A DNA stretch of 32,012 nucleotides, taken from the NCBI GenBank assembly GCA_001896885.1, contig MKRJ01000050.1:1-32012 (forward strand). Direction: 5' to 3'. Below are positions 16,073 to 24,700 of the stretch, piece by piece (the first letter of the stretch is position 1; each line of letters starts with the position of its first letter). A program made the translations under genes and the position numbers. The notes under the pieces were generated by a model, which saw only the letters and a list, made by a program, of their open reading frames with translations, was not told where the DNA came from and searched no databases. The stretch is from Rhizobiales bacterium 65-79 (GTDB lineage: Bacteria > Pseudomonadota > Alphaproteobacteria > Rhizobiales > Rhizobiaceae).

Positions 16073-17049
16073 AGGACTGGAAATACTGGCTCGCCGAACA
16101 ACGCGGCACGCTCCTGGCCTTCGTCACCTTCATCGTGATGTTCGCCATCTACGTTTCCAACCATCCCGCCGGGTTCACCGCCAATGTCGTGCAGACGGCC
16201 GCCAACAAGGGCGTGCTGCTCGCCTTCGTGGCCATGGCCCAGGCGCTGGTCGTCATCACCGCCGGCATCGACCTCTCCGTCGGGATGATCTTCATCCTGA
16301 CCAACTGCCTGGCCTCGTGGATCGTGGTCGGCACGCCGCTGGAAACCGCGCTCGGCATTGTCGGCGTCCTGCTCGCGGGGCTGGCGTGCGGGGCGGCGAA
16401 CGGGCTGATCGTGATCTACGGGCGTCTGCAGCCGATCGTGACGACCATCGCCACCGGCGCCATCTATTTCGGCATAGCGCTCCTGCTGCGGCCCTTCCCC
16501 GGCGGCGGTGTCAACGAGGATCTCGCCGATTTCCTGACCGGCAAGATCTGGGGAGTGATCCCGGTGAGCCTGATCGTGCTCCTGGTGGTCATCCTCGTCG
16601 TCTGGGTTCCGTTCAGCCGCTCGGTCATGGGCCGGACGGCCTATGCGACCGGCTCATCGGAAGCGGCCGCCTACATGTCGGCGATGCCGATCCGCCGGGC
16701 CAAGTTCCTCACCTATACGCTGGCCGGCCTGCTTGCCGGGATCGGCGGGCTGTTTCTCACCTTCTTCACCTATACTGGCGAGGCAGCTCTCGCGAGCGGC
16801 AACGCCTATACGCTGTTTTCCATCGCCGCCGTCGTCCTCGGCGGCGTTTCGCTCTATGGCGGCACGGGCAGCGCCATCGGCGCGGTGTTCGGCGCGCTCA
16901 CTTTCCGCGCGATCGGCGACCTTCTCTTCGTCTTCGACCTCGACCCGCTGTGGCAGCCCCTCTTCCAGGGCGTCGTGCTCCTGATCGCCGTCAGCCTCGG
17001 AGCCTTCGGGCTGCTCAGGGTGCGCAACAAACTGGACTGGTTCGCATGA
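16069..17049 (+). CDS. ribose/sugar-type ABC transporter permease (locus B, first permease)
   Basis: RbsC-class permease, 326 residues, with about eight to ten hydrophobic segments. Family motifs are MAQALVVITAGIDLSVGMIF, the coupling-loop region ATGSSEAAAYMSAMPIRRAKF, and SGNAYTLFSIAAVVLGGVSLYGGTGS. It starts inside the end of the ATPase gene (ATGA) and its own stop overlaps the next permease start the same way (17046-17049). It would pair with that permease to form the channel through the inner membrane. Confidence 0.94.
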   Translation: MKDWKYWLAEQRGTLLAFVTFIVMFAIYVSNHPAGFTANVVQTAANKGVLLAFVAMAQALVVITAGIDLSVGMIFILTNCLASWIVVGTPLETALGIVGVLLAGLACGAANGLIVIYGRLQPIVTTIATGAIYFGIALLLRPFPGGGVNEDLADFLTGKIWGVIPVSLIVLLVVILVVWVPFSRSVMGRTAYATGSSEAAAYMSAMPIRRAKFLTYTLAGLLAGIGGLFLTFFTYTGEAALASGNAYTLFSIAAVVLGGVSLYGGTGSAIGAVFGALTFRAIGDLLFVFDLDPLWQPLFQGVVLLIAVSLGAFGLLRVRNKLDWFA

Positions 17050-18023
17050 GCGACATTTCCTCCGGGCGCGGCCGAAACGGCATCTGGAAGCGCATCGATC
17101 CCGCCGTCGCCACGGCCTTCGGCTGCATCGTGCTGCTGCTTCTGGTCGGAAGCCTCTATTCCTCGAACTTCCTGCACCTCGAATATCTCCTGCTGCAGCT
17201 GAAGGTCGCCTCCTTCCTCGGTGTGATCGCGACCGGCGCAATGCTGGTCATCCTGCTCGGCCAGATCGACCTGTCGGCGCCCTGGGCGATCACGACCGGC
17301 GCGATGATGTCCTGTGCGGCGGCGGCCTATGGCCCCACCGGCGTGGCGCTCGCCATTCCCTTCGGCATCCTGTGCGGCATGGCGATCGGCATCGTCAACG
17401 GCATCGGAGTGGCCTATCTGCGCATTCCCGCGATGATCATCACCCTCGCCACCAACGCCGTCGCGCAAGGACTGATGGTCGTCTATACGGGCGGCTTCTC
17501 ACCGCAGGACGAGGCGACGGAAGCCATGCGCTACATCGCCACCGGCTTCCTCATCCCCAGCGTCCCCAACGCCGTGCTCGTCTGGATCGTCGTCGGCGCC
17601 GGCGCGGTCTTCTTCCTGTCGCGCACCACTTTCGGGCGCGCCGTCTATGGCATAGGCAACAGCGAGCGCGCCGCATACCTCTCCGGCATCGACACGCGCC
17701 GGATCCTCGTCCTGGCCTTCGCGGTCTCGGGCGGCCTTTCCGCGCTGGGCGGCGTGCTGCTCGCCGGCTATTCGTCCAAGGCGGCGCAATCGATGGGCGA
17801 TGTCTATCTGCTGCCGGCGATCGCCGCGGTGGTGCTTGGCGGCACGTCCATCCTCGGCGGGCGCGGCTCCTATCTCGGCACCGTCGCCGGCGTCATCCTC
17901 ATCACGCTCTTGCAGTCCATCCTCTCGGTGATGCAAATTCCCGAGGCGGGCCGCCAGGTCATCTACGGCATCGTCATCGTCGTCATGCTTCTGCTCTACG
18001 GGCGAGCGCCGGCGAGCCGCTGA
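17046..18023 (+). CDS. ribose/sugar-type ABC transporter permease (locus B, second permease)
   Basis: Second RbsC-class subunit, 325 residues. The open frame extends back to 16317 through the previous gene, but the ATG at 17046 overlaps the upstream stop by ATGA and gives the normal length. Diagnostic segments: GAMLVILLGQIDLSAPWAITTGAMM, GIGNSERAAYLSGIDTRRI, and MGDVYLLPAIAAVVLGGTSILGGRGSYLG. The hydrophilic N-terminal 15 residues are followed by the first transmembrane helix. It is followed after 28 nt by the lactonase gene. Confidence 0.94.
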   Translation: MSDISSGRGRNGIWKRIDPAVATAFGCIVLLLLVGSLYSSNFLHLEYLLLQLKVASFLGVIATGAMLVILLGQIDLSAPWAITTGAMMSCAAAAYGPTGVALAIPFGILCGMAIGIVNGIGVAYLRIPAMIITLATNAVAQGLMVVYTGGFSPQDEATEAMRYIATGFLIPSVPNAVLVWIVVGAGAVFFLSRTTFGRAVYGIGNSERAAYLSGIDTRRILVLAFAVSGGLSALGGVLLAGYSSKAAQSMGDVYLLPAIAAVVLGGTSILGGRGSYLGTVAGVILITLLQSILSVMQIPEAGRQVIYGIVIVVMLLLYGRAPASR

Positions 18024-18051
18024 GCGAAATCATATTGCCGGGGAGGAACAA

Positions 18052-18966
18052 TTGCCGGACAGTCCTTTTGAGATCATCGACAAGCGCTTCAACAGGCTCT
18101 TCATCCCGACCGCGCATCTGGACGTGCTCTTCACCGGCTGCCGGTGGGCCGAGGGTCCAGCCTATTTTCCGGCCGGGCGCTACCTGATCTGGTCGGACAA
18201 CCCGAACAACCGCATGCTGCGCTACGACGAATGCGGCGGAACGGTCTCGGTCTTCCGGCAACCCTCCAACTATTCGAACGGCAATACTGTCGACCGAATG
18301 GGACGGCTGGTCTCCTGCGAGCACGGCGCGCGCCGCGTCTCCCGCACGGAATTCGACGGCGCCGTCACGACCATCGCGGACCGCTACAACGGCAAGCGGC
18401 TGAACAGCCCGAACGACGTGGTGGTGAAGTCCGACGGCAGCATCTGGTTCACCGACCCGACCTACGGCATCGATTCGGACTATGAGGGCCACAAATCCGA
18501 ATCCGAGCAGGACGGCAGCCACGTCTATCGCGTCGATCCGAAAAGCGGCGAGGTCGCCAAGGTGGCTGACGATTTCGTCAAGCCGAACGGGCTTGCCTTC
18601 TCGACCGACGAAAGCCTGCTCTACATCGTCGACACGGGCGCCACCCACAAGGAGAACGGACCGCACCATATCCGGCGCTTCCATGTCGGCGAGAACGGCA
18701 AGCTCAGCGGCGGCGAGGTCTTCGCCGAATGCACGGCCGGCCTCTTCGACGGCTTCCGCCTCGACACGGAGGGACGCATCTGGACCAGCGCCAAGGACGG
18801 CGTCCATTGCTACCATCCGGACGGGACGCTGATCGGCAAGATCCGCGTGCCGGAAGTGGTCGCGAATGTCTGCTTCGGCGGCGACAAGCGCAACTATCTC
18901 TATATATGCGGCACCACGTCCCTCTACGGCGTGCGGCTGCCCATCAACGGGGCCAAGACCTTCTGA
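18052..18966 (+). CDS. SMP-30/gluconolactonase family protein (locus B)
   Basis: Cytoplasmic beta-propeller lactonase, 304 residues. Predicted metal/active-site residues are Glu34 (AEGP), Asn121 (NSPNDVVV), Asn179 (KPNGLAFS) and Asp233 (FDGFRLD). The best start is a TTG at 18052, five bases after GGAGG (18042-18046). No ATG is suitably placed. It is the last gene of locus B and is homologous to the locus A lactonase, but has an insertion near residues 141-155. It would hydrolyse a lactone brought in by the adjacent importer. No sugar dehydrogenase that would make a lactone inside the cell is encoded nearby, which favours uptake of the lactone itself or a dehydrogenase elsewhere. Confidence 0.92.
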   Translation: MPDSPFEIIDKRFNRLFIPTAHLDVLFTGCRWAEGPAYFPAGRYLIWSDNPNNRMLRYDECGGTVSVFRQPSNYSNGNTVDRMGRLVSCEHGARRVSRTEFDGAVTTIADRYNGKRLNSPNDVVVKSDGSIWFTDPTYGIDSDYEGHKSESEQDGSHVYRVDPKSGEVAKVADDFVKPNGLAFSTDESLLYIVDTGATHKENGPHHIRRFHVGENGKLSGGEVFAECTAGLFDGFRLDTEGRIWTSAKDGVHCYHPDGTLIGKIRVPEVVANVCFGGDKRNYLYICGTTSLYGVRLPINGAKTF

Positions 18967-18988
18967 GCGTCACGCGGAAGGGTGGATC

Positions 18989-19183
18989 GTGACGAAAAAC
19001 AAAAAGGGCCCGGGCAAGGATGCCGACCGCAAGGCGCGACTGGCGGCAGAATTGCGCGCGAACCTGCAGCGGCGCAAGGCGCAGGCGCGCTCGCGCCGCG
19101 CCGGCGAGGCCGATCGCAGGCCGGAAGGGATCGCCGCGGCCGTGGACAAGGCCCCGATGCACAAAAAGGACGGAATCGGTTAG
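18989..19183 (+). CDS. small basic hypothetical protein upstream of murA
   Basis: A 64-residue, Lys/Arg-rich protein starting at a GTG (18989) preceded by a GGAAGGG purine run. The sequence begins [32 protein letters not shown] and ends [10 protein letters not shown]. The charged helical middle suggests nucleic-acid or ribosome contact, but no domain is recognised. It lies 22 nt after the lactonase stop and about 110 nt before murA. Short basic proteins of this kind are, from memory, usual just upstream of murA in rhizobia, so it probably belongs to the housekeeping run and not to locus B. Confidence 0.65.
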   Translation: MTKNKKGPGKDADRKARLAAELRANLQRRKAQARSRRAGEADRRPEGIAAAVDKAPMHKKDGIG

Positions 19184-19292
19184 GATAAGGCCGAAGGGGA
19201 TTCGCCTACCGTCTTCCTTGAACAGCCCGCGGCGATCGTATAGACGCTCGCCTTCCCGCAACGCCCGTCCCAGGGCCATCACGGAATCTCTC

Positions 19293-20582
19293 ATGGATCG
19301 CATCAGGATCGTCGGCGGCCAGGAGCTCAACGGGACCATTCCCATCTCCGGCGCCAAGAACGCGGCGCTGCCGCTGATGATCGCCTCGCTCCTCACCGAC
19401 GACACGCTGACGCTGGAGAACGTGCCGCATCTCGCCGATGTCGAGCAGTTGATCCGCATCCTCGGCAATCACGGTGTCGATTATTCGGTGAACGGCAGGC
19501 GAGAGCACCAGAACGGCGGCTATTCGCGCACCATCCACTTTACGGCGCGGCAGATCGTCGACACGACGGCCCCCTACGAGCTTGTCTCGAGGATGCGCGC
19601 GAGCTTCTGGGTCATCGGACCGCTTCTCGCGCGCATGGGCGAGGCGCGCGTGTCGCTGCCGGGCGGTTGTTCGATCGGCACGCGGCCGGTCGATCTCTTC
19701 ATCGACGGTCTTGCGGCGCTAGGCGCCCAAATGGACATCGATGGCGGCTATATCGTCGCGCGCGCGCCGAAAGGGCTGGTCGGCACGCGCTATGTCTTTC
19801 CCAAGGTCTCGGTCGGCGCCACCCATGTCATGCTGATGGCGGCTTCGCTCGCCAGGGGCGAGACACTGATCGAGAATGCCGCCTGCGAGCCCGAGATCGT
19901 CAACCTCGCCGAATGCCTGAACAAGATGGGCGCCCGCATCGAGGGCGCCGGAACGCCGACGATCACCATCGAGGGCGTGTCGTCCCTTTCCGGCGCGCGC
20001 CACCGCATCATCCCCGACCGCATCGAGACCGGCACCTACGCTATGGCGGTCGCCATGGCCGGCGGCGACGTGCTCCTGGAAGGGGCGCAGCCGGAGTTCC
20101 TGCAGACCGCGCTCGACACGCTTCAGCAGACCGGCGCGGAGATCGTGCCGCTCAACTCCGGCGTCCGGGTCAGGCGGAACGGCGCCGGCATCCAGCCGGT
20201 CGATGTTTCCACGGCCCCCTTCCCCGGCTTCCCGACCGATCTGCAGGCGCAGTTCATGGCGCTGATGACCATGGCCAAGGGCAAGTCGCGCATCACGGAG
20301 ACCATCTTCGAGAACCGGTTCATGCATGTGCAGGAACTGGCCCGGCTCGGCGCCCATATCGGCCTTTCGGGCCAGACGGCGATCGTGGAGGGCGTGTCGA
20401 GGCTGAAAGGCGCCCAGGTAATGGCGACCGACCTGCGCGCCTCCGTGTCGCTCGTCATCGCCGGGCTCGCCGCCGAGGGCGAGACGACGGTCAACCGGGT
20501 TTATCACCTCGACCGCGGCTTCGAGCGGCTGGAGGAGAAGCTTTCCGGCTGCGGCGCCACGATCGAGCGCATTTCCGGCTAG
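19293..20582 (+). CDS. murA: UDP-N-acetylglucosamine 1-carboxyvinyltransferase
   Basis: MurA transfers enolpyruvate from PEP to UDP-GlcNAc, the first committed step of peptidoglycan synthesis, in the cytoplasm. The 429-residue length is typical. Lys22-Asn23 of the substrate site are in [10 protein letters not shown]. The catalytic loop [12 protein letters not shown] carries Cys126, the residue attacked by fosfomycin in other MurA proteins. The sequence starts [14 protein letters not shown]. The frame is open upstream through the small basic gene, but homology begins at this ATG. It opens the housekeeping run leading to maf. Confidence 0.97.
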   Translation: MDRIRIVGGQELNGTIPISGAKNAALPLMIASLLTDDTLTLENVPHLADVEQLIRILGNHGVDYSVNGRREHQNGGYSRTIHFTARQIVDTTAPYELVSRMRASFWVIGPLLARMGEARVSLPGGCSIGTRPVDLFIDGLAALGAQMDIDGGYIVARAPKGLVGTRYVFPKVSVGATHVMLMAASLARGETLIENAACEPEIVNLAECLNKMGARIEGAGTPTITIEGVSSLSGARHRIIPDRIETGTYAMAVAMAGGDVLLEGAQPEFLQTALDTLQQTGAEIVPLNSGVRVRRNGAGIQPVDVSTAPFPGFPTDLQAQFMALMTMAKGKSRITETIFENRFMHVQELARLGAHIGLSGQTAIVEGVSRLKGAQVMATDLRASVSLVIAGLAAEGETTVNRVYHLDRGFERLEEKLSGCGATIERISG

Positions 20583-20697
20583 GCCGACAGCCGGCATCGG
20601 CAAGGCTGTTGCGCGGCCTCTCCGTTCCGCATAACAACAGGCTAGCACCGGCGCGGTTCTCCGCGCGGATGTTGAACGGACCGACCCGGCGGAATCC

Positions 20698-21132
20698 ATG
20701 GACCAGCTGAAGCTAGCCGCCCTCGACGAAGACGATCTGAAGGTCATCTCCGCCTATGTGCAGGATGCGCTGATGCAGATCGGCGACATCGACTACAGCC
20801 CGGCGCGGAAATGGTTCCTGGTGCCGATGAACCGCTTCGTGCGCGACGGCAAGCGCCGCTTCTTCCGCCGCCAGTACGAGAGGCGGCGCAGCGTGCTGCA
20901 TTTCGAGCACGTGCTGTCGGTGAGGAGCACCGGCATCGACCGCCAGAACATCAAGGACGTGCTGTCGCTGCTCGCCATCCGCTTCGTCCCGGGCGAAGCG
21001 CCGGCCGGAACGATCGAACTCGTCTTCGCCGGCGATGCGGCGATCCGGCTGGAGGTCGAACTCATCGAGGCGCGGCTGGCCGATCTCGGGCCGGCCTGGG
21101 CAACTTCGTCCCGCCCCTTCCACGGCGTCTGA
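20698..21132 (+). CDS. DUF2948 family protein
   Basis: A 144-residue protein of unknown function whose sequence (MDQLKLAALDEDDLKVISAYVQDA, then DIDYSPARKWFLVPMNRFVRD) and position between murA and hisD match the alphaproteobacterial DUF2948 family. It has no signal peptide or membrane segment. A basic patch FVRDGKRRFFRRQYERRRS at about 47-65 is notable. The gene is 12 nt ahead of hisD and is probably co-transcribed with it. Confidence 0.85.
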   Translation: MDQLKLAALDEDDLKVISAYVQDALMQIGDIDYSPARKWFLVPMNRFVRDGKRRFFRRQYERRRSVLHFEHVLSVRSTGIDRQNIKDVLSLLAIRFVPGEAPAGTIELVFAGDAAIRLEVELIEARLADLGPAWATSSRPFHGV

Positions 21133-21144
21133 CCGGCAAAGCGC

Positions 21145-22440
21145 ATGGCACGCACCCTCCTTCACAAAAACCCGGACTTCAAAGCCGAGTTTGCCGTCCT
21201 TCTCGCCGCCAAGCGCGAGGTGTCGGAGGACGTCGACGCCGCGGTCCGCGAGATCATCCGCCGCGTGCGCGGCGAGGGCGACGCGGCGCTGTTCGACTAT
21301 TCGAAGAAATTCGACCGGCTCGATCCGGCCCGCACGCCGCTCCGCATCGAAGAGGAGGAAATCGACGCGGCCGTCGCCTCGGCCGATCCGGCGACGGTCG
21401 AGGCGCTGAAACTTGCGCATGAGCGCATCCGCGCCCATCACGAGCGGCAGAAGCCGAAGGACGACCGCTACACGGACCCGATCGGCGTCGAGCTCGGCTC
21501 GCGCTGGACGGCGATCCAGTCGGTCGGGCTCTATGTCCCGGGCGGCACGGCGAGCTACCCGAGTTCCGTCCTGATGAACGCCGTGCCGGCACGCGTCGCC
21601 GGCGTCGAGAGGCTCGCCATGGCGGTGCCGGCTCCTGACGGCGCGCTCAATCCGCTGGTGCTGGTCGCGGCGCGCATCGCCGGCGTTTCGGAAATCTACC
21701 GGATGGGCGGCGCGCAGGCGATCGCGGCCCTCGCCTACGGGACGCAATCGGTGGCGCCGGTCGCCAAGATCGTCGGCCCCGGCAACGCCTATGTGGCGGC
21801 CGCCAAGCGCCAGGTCTTCGGCGCGGTCGGCATCGACATGATCGCGGGCCCGTCGGAAGTGCTGGTCGTCGCCGACGCCGGGAACGATCCCGACTGGATC
21901 GCCGCCGACCTCCTGGCACAGGCCGAGCACGACGCCGCCGCGCAATCGATCCTGATCTGCGACGATGCCGGTTTCGGCAAGGCGGTGGCCGGTTGCGTCG
22001 AGCGCCAGCTTCAACGCCTGCCGCGCTGGGAAACGGCGGCGGCGAGCTGGCGCGATTTCGGCGCCATCATCGTCATGGAAAGCCTCGACGATGCCGTGCC
22101 GCTGGTCGACCGCATCGCCGCCGAGCACCTGGAGCTCGCGATCGCCGATCCGGAGCCCTTCCTGGCGAGGATCCGCAATGCCGGCGCCGTCTTCATCGGC
22201 CGCCACACGCCGGAAGTGATCGGCGACTATGTCGGAGGCTCCAACCACGTGCTGCCGACGGCACGCTCGGCGCGCTTCTCCTCGGGCCTGTCGGTGCTCG
22301 ATTTCGTCAAGCGCACCTCGATCCTGAAGCTCGGCCCGGAGCAGTTGCGCCGGCTCGCGCCCGCGGCCATCACGCTTGCGGAAGCGGAAGGGCTCGGGGC
22401 GCACGCGCGCTCGGTCGCGATCCGGCTGAACGACGGATAG
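21145..22440 (+). CDS. hisD: histidinol dehydrogenase
   Basis: HisD oxidises L-histidinol to L-histidine in two NAD-dependent steps, ending histidine biosynthesis. The protein is 431 residues. Zinc ligands correspond to Gln259 and His262 (AQAEHDAAAQS), Asp361 and His420. The catalytic Glu327-His328 pair is in AAEHLELA, and His368 is in GGSNHVLPT. The NAD-site segment GLYVPGGTASYPSS is intact. As usual in rhizobia, it sits apart from other his genes, between DUF2948 and UPF0262, with 12-nt gaps on both sides. Confidence 0.97.
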   Translation: MARTLLHKNPDFKAEFAVLLAAKREVSEDVDAAVREIIRRVRGEGDAALFDYSKKFDRLDPARTPLRIEEEEIDAAVASADPATVEALKLAHERIRAHHERQKPKDDRYTDPIGVELGSRWTAIQSVGLYVPGGTASYPSSVLMNAVPARVAGVERLAMAVPAPDGALNPLVLVAARIAGVSEIYRMGGAQAIAALAYGTQSVAPVAKIVGPGNAYVAAAKRQVFGAVGIDMIAGPSEVLVVADAGNDPDWIAADLLAQAEHDAAAQSILICDDAGFGKAVAGCVERQLQRLPRWETAAASWRDFGAIIVMESLDDAVPLVDRIAAEHLELAIADPEPFLARIRNAGAVFIGRHTPEVIGDYVGGSNHVLPTARSARFSSGLSVLDFVKRTSILKLGPEQLRRLAPAAITLAEAEGLGAHARSVAIRLNDG

Positions 22441-22452
22441 GCCGGTGCCGCC

Positions 22453-22938
22453 ATGTCCGAGAGGCCGTCCGCCAACGACCGACTGACAGATGTGGAGCTC
22501 GACGCGTCGATCGGACGCTCCACCCCCGATGTCGAGCACGAGCGGGCCGTCGCCATCTTCGATCTGGTCGAGGAGAACAGCTTCCGCCCGGTCGCCGACG
22601 ATGGCGAGGGACCTTACAAGCTGAAACTGTCCCTGGCGGATTCCAAGCTGGTCTTCGCCGTCTCGCGCGAGAACGGCGAGCCCGTCGTCACCCACATCCT
22701 CTCGCTGACGCCGTTGCGGCGCATCGTGAAGGACTATTTCCTGATCTGTGAGAGCTACTACGCCGCGATCCGCACATCGACGCCAAGCCAGATCGAGGCG
22801 ATCGACATGGGGCGGCGCGGCATGCACAACGAAGGCTCGCAGACCTTGCGCGAGCGGCTCGCCGGCAAGATCGAGGTGGATTTCCATACGGCGCGGCGGC
22901 TGTTCACGCTGGTCTGCGTATTGCATTGGCGCGGCTGA
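22453..22938 (+). CDS. UPF0262 family protein
   Basis: A 161-residue conserved alphaproteobacterial protein of unknown function. Recognition rests on [48 protein letters not shown] and the histidine/arginine-rich end [15 protein letters not shown], together with its constant place after hisD. It begins 12 nt after the hisD stop and overlaps the following phosphatase gene by 13 nt. No catalytic motif is evident. Confidence 0.88.
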
Positions 22939-23432
22939 ACTTGGCGCCCGTCGCTCCCCCAGTCGCCGCCGTGAATTCCGCCGCCGCGGGCCTGCCGGGC
23001 TCGATCCTCTTCCTGTGCGGACAGAACGCCATCCGTTCCCCGATGGCGGAATTGCTGGCGAAGGGCGTCCTCCCCGCTTCGACCTTCGTCGCTTCGGCGG
23101 GTGTCCGGACCGGCGAGCGCGACCCGTTCGTCGATGCGGTGCTCGCCGAGATCGGCCTGTCGCTGGGCAGCCGCCATCCGCGCTCGCTGGACGAATTGGA
23201 GGACGACTATTTCGACCTGATCGTCACGCTCGCGCCCGAAGCCCACCACAGGGCGCTCGAGATGACGCGCTCGATGGCGGTCGACGTCGAATACTGGCCG
23301 AGCGCCGACCCGACGACGGTGACCGGCACGCGCGAGCAGATTCTCGCCGCCTACCGCGATGTTCGCGACCGGTTGGCGAGGCGCATCGTCGAGCGTTTCG
23401 GGGCCGCCGCCCCGGCCCCGCCCAGGGAATAA
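22926..23432 (+). CDS. low-molecular-weight protein-tyrosine-phosphatase / arsenate-reductase-like protein
   Basis: A 168-residue protein of the LMW-PTP fold. The phosphate loop CGQNAIRSP (Cys31-X5-Arg37-Ser38) follows a hydrophobic strand (SILFL), and a DP pair (SADPT) lies in the C-terminal half, where the general acid is expected. The loop lacks the usual CxGNxCRS form: the second cysteine is Ile and the glycine is Gln, so activity may differ from classical phosphatases. Start options are TTG 22926 (overlapping UPF0262 by 13 nt), TTG 22941 or GTG 22971; the first about 24 residues are low-complexity. Its natural substrate is unknown. Confidence 0.82.
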
Positions 23433-23434
23433 GT

Positions 23435-23464
23435 TTGTTCACAAAAGCCTTCCGATCATATAGG
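23435..23464 (+). promoter_or_regulatory. candidate infA promoter
   Basis: TTGTTC (23435-23440) and TATAGG (23459-23464) with an 18-bp spacer begin 2 bp after the phosphatase stop. The region is locally A/T-richer than its surroundings, consistent with a separate promoter giving infA a leader of about 50 nt. Confidence 0.45.
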
Positions 23465-23518
23465 TTCCGCGCCAAATCCGACCTGCCGCCGGATTTGCAA
23501 TCCAACCAAAGGTTTCGA

Positions 23519-23737
23519 ATGCCGAAGGAAGAAGTCCTCGAATTTCCGGGCGTGGTCACCGAGCTGCTGCCCAATGCGATGTTCCGCGTGAAGCTTGAAA
23601 ACGAGCATGAAATCATAGCCCACACCGCCGGCCGCATGCGCAAGAACCGCATCCGCGTGCTGACCGGCGACAAGGTCCTGGTCGAGATGACGCCCTATGA
23701 CCTGACCAAGGGCCGGATCACCTACCGCTTCAAGTAG
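23519..23737 (+). CDS. infA: translation initiation factor IF-1
   Basis: IF-1 is a small OB-fold protein that binds the 30S A site during initiation. The 72-residue product starts [28 protein letters not shown] and ends [12 protein letters not shown], essentially the full conserved family sequence, so the assignment is firm. The ATG at 23519 has AAAGG about eight bases upstream. The second residue is Pro where Ala is more usual. The gene likely has its own promoter and is followed closely by maf. Confidence 0.98.
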
Positions 23738-23773
23738 CCGCCTTTCGCGGCACAGTCCGCCGACAGGATCGTC

Positions 23774-24406
23774 ATGAGCGCATCCCGGAAACCCGTCCTG
23801 GTGCTCGCCTCCGGATCGCCGCGGCGGATCGAACTCCTGCAGCAGGCCGGCATCGAGCCGGACCGCGTCATGCCGACCGGCATCGACGAGACGCCGGCGC
23901 GCGGCGAGCATCCGCGATCCCTCGCCAAGCGGCTGTCACGAACCAAGGCGGAACGCGCGGCGGCCGCGCTCGCCAGGGAGGCCGGCGGCAAGGGCGTTTT
24001 CGTGCTGGCGGCCGATACTGTCGTCGCGGTCGGCCGCCGGGTGCTGCCCAAGGCGGAACTCGCCGAGGAGGCCACGAACTGCCTCGGGCTGCTCTCCGGC
24101 CGCTCGCACCGGGTCTTCACCGGCATCTGCCTGGTGGCGCCGTCCGGCAAGGCCCGCCAGCGGCTGGTCGAGACGCGGGTGCGCTTCAAGCGCCTGTCGC
24201 GCGAGGAGATCGACTTCTACATCGCCTCCGGCGAATGGCGCGGCAAGGCCGGCGCCTATGCCATACAGGGCCTGGCCGGCAGCCTCGTCGTCAAGATCGT
24301 CGGCTCCTACAGCAACGTGGTCGGCCTGCCGCTCCACGAGACGGTCTCGCTGCTCGCGGCCGAGGGCTATCCCGTCCATGCCGGCTGGACCGCCGCCCAG
24401 CGGTAA
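23774..24406 (+). CDS. maf: Maf-family nucleoside triphosphate pyrophosphatase
   Basis: Maf proteins hydrolyse non-canonical or specific nucleoside triphosphates to the monophosphate and pyrophosphate, a house-cleaning role once linked to septum formation. The 210-residue protein has SGSPRR (13-18), catalytic Asp81 in AADTVV, and [10 protein letters not shown] (157-166), the last typical of the dTTP/UTP-specific YhdE branch and not the YceF branch. An AGGA lies before the ATG. It is the last gene of the conserved run; the following gene is a TerC exporter, not the YacG gene often found there. Confidence 0.93.
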   Translation: MSASRKPVLVLASGSPRRIELLQQAGIEPDRVMPTGIDETPARGEHPRSLAKRLSRTKAERAAAALAREAGGKGVFVLAADTVVAVGRRVLPKAELAEEATNCLGLLSGRSHRVFTGICLVAPSGKARQRLVETRVRFKRLSREEIDFYIASGEWRGKAGAYAIQGLAGSLVVKIVGSYSNVVGLPLHETVSLLAAEGYPVHAGWTAAQR

Positions 24407-24498
24407 GCGCCTTCGCCTCCATCCCGATCATCGACGCCGGCAGCCGGGCACGGGCCCGCCCTCCGCGGCAAGGCGCAAAACGGCGTCGCCGCACGTCC

Positions 24499-24527
24499 TT
24501 GCGTTCGAATGCATGGCTTCCTAAATG
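24499..24527 (+). promoter_or_regulatory. candidate terC promoter
   Basis: TTGCGT (24499-24504) and CTAAAT/TAAATG (24521-24527) are spaced 16-17 bp apart, in the only A/T-rich stretch of the 334-bp gap between maf and terC. It would yield a leader of about 205 nt containing the structures listed below. Confidence 0.35.
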
Positions 24528-24567
24528 CGATGGCAGGATCGCGAAGGCGGTGCGTGAGGGGTTTTGC

Positions 24568-24585
24568 GCCGCCGGCGGCTTTTTT
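24568..24585 (+). terminator. terminator-like palindrome with six T
   Basis: GCCGCCGGCGGC (24568-24579) runs directly into TTTTTT (24580-24585). The stem is short if a four-base loop is allowed (GCCG/CGGC). It may end the maf transcript or, if the promoter just upstream is real, act early in the terC leader. A second hairpin, GGCCGG/CCGGCC with loop ACAAT, follows at 24595-24611. Confidence 0.45.
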
Positions 24586-24646
24586 ATCGCAAATGGCCGG
24601 ACAATCCGGCCGCCGCCGCTCCGGGATCCTCATGGAGGAACGGCCC

Positions 24647-24700
24647 ATGTGGACCGAACCGGGGGTTCCGATGCAGCTTCCGCTGCATACCGGTCCATAA
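24647..24700 (+). CDS. 17-codon leader ORF upstream of terC
   Basis: GGAGG at 24634-24638 is eight bases ahead of an ATG that opens a 17-residue frame, MWTEPGVPMQLPLHTGP, ending in TAA 40 bp before terC. The ribosome binding site is better than that of terC itself. The peptide is Pro-rich (four prolines) and could stall or pace ribosomes. The whole frame coincides with a predicted three-way RNA junction, so it may be a real leader peptide, or the RNA structure alone may be the functional element. Confidence 0.4.
   Translation: MWTEPGVPMQLPLHTGP
24648..24699 (+). ncRNA. predicted three-way-junction leader structure upstream of terC
   Basis: P1 pairs 24648-24656 with 24691-24699 (nine pairs, one G-U; core TGGACCG/CGGTCCA). 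P2 is AACC/GGTT (24657-24660 with 24664-24667). P3 is ATGCAGC/GCTGCAT (24671-24677 with 24682-24688) with loop TTCC. Further on, CCGGG/CCCGG (24713-24717 with 24722-24726, loop AACA) would cover the start of terC's GGAG (24725-24728). TerC genes are often under the yybP-ykoY Mn riboswitch, but its GGGGAGUAG core is absent here, so this would be a different element. The fold is worked out by eye. Confidence 0.4.

Noticed and set aside
20713-22926. 737-codon open frame on the minus strand opposite DUF2948, hisD and UPF0262
   Set aside because: It is the antisense shadow of three well-supported genes in high-GC DNA, with Asp/Arg/His-rich low-information sequence and no domain.
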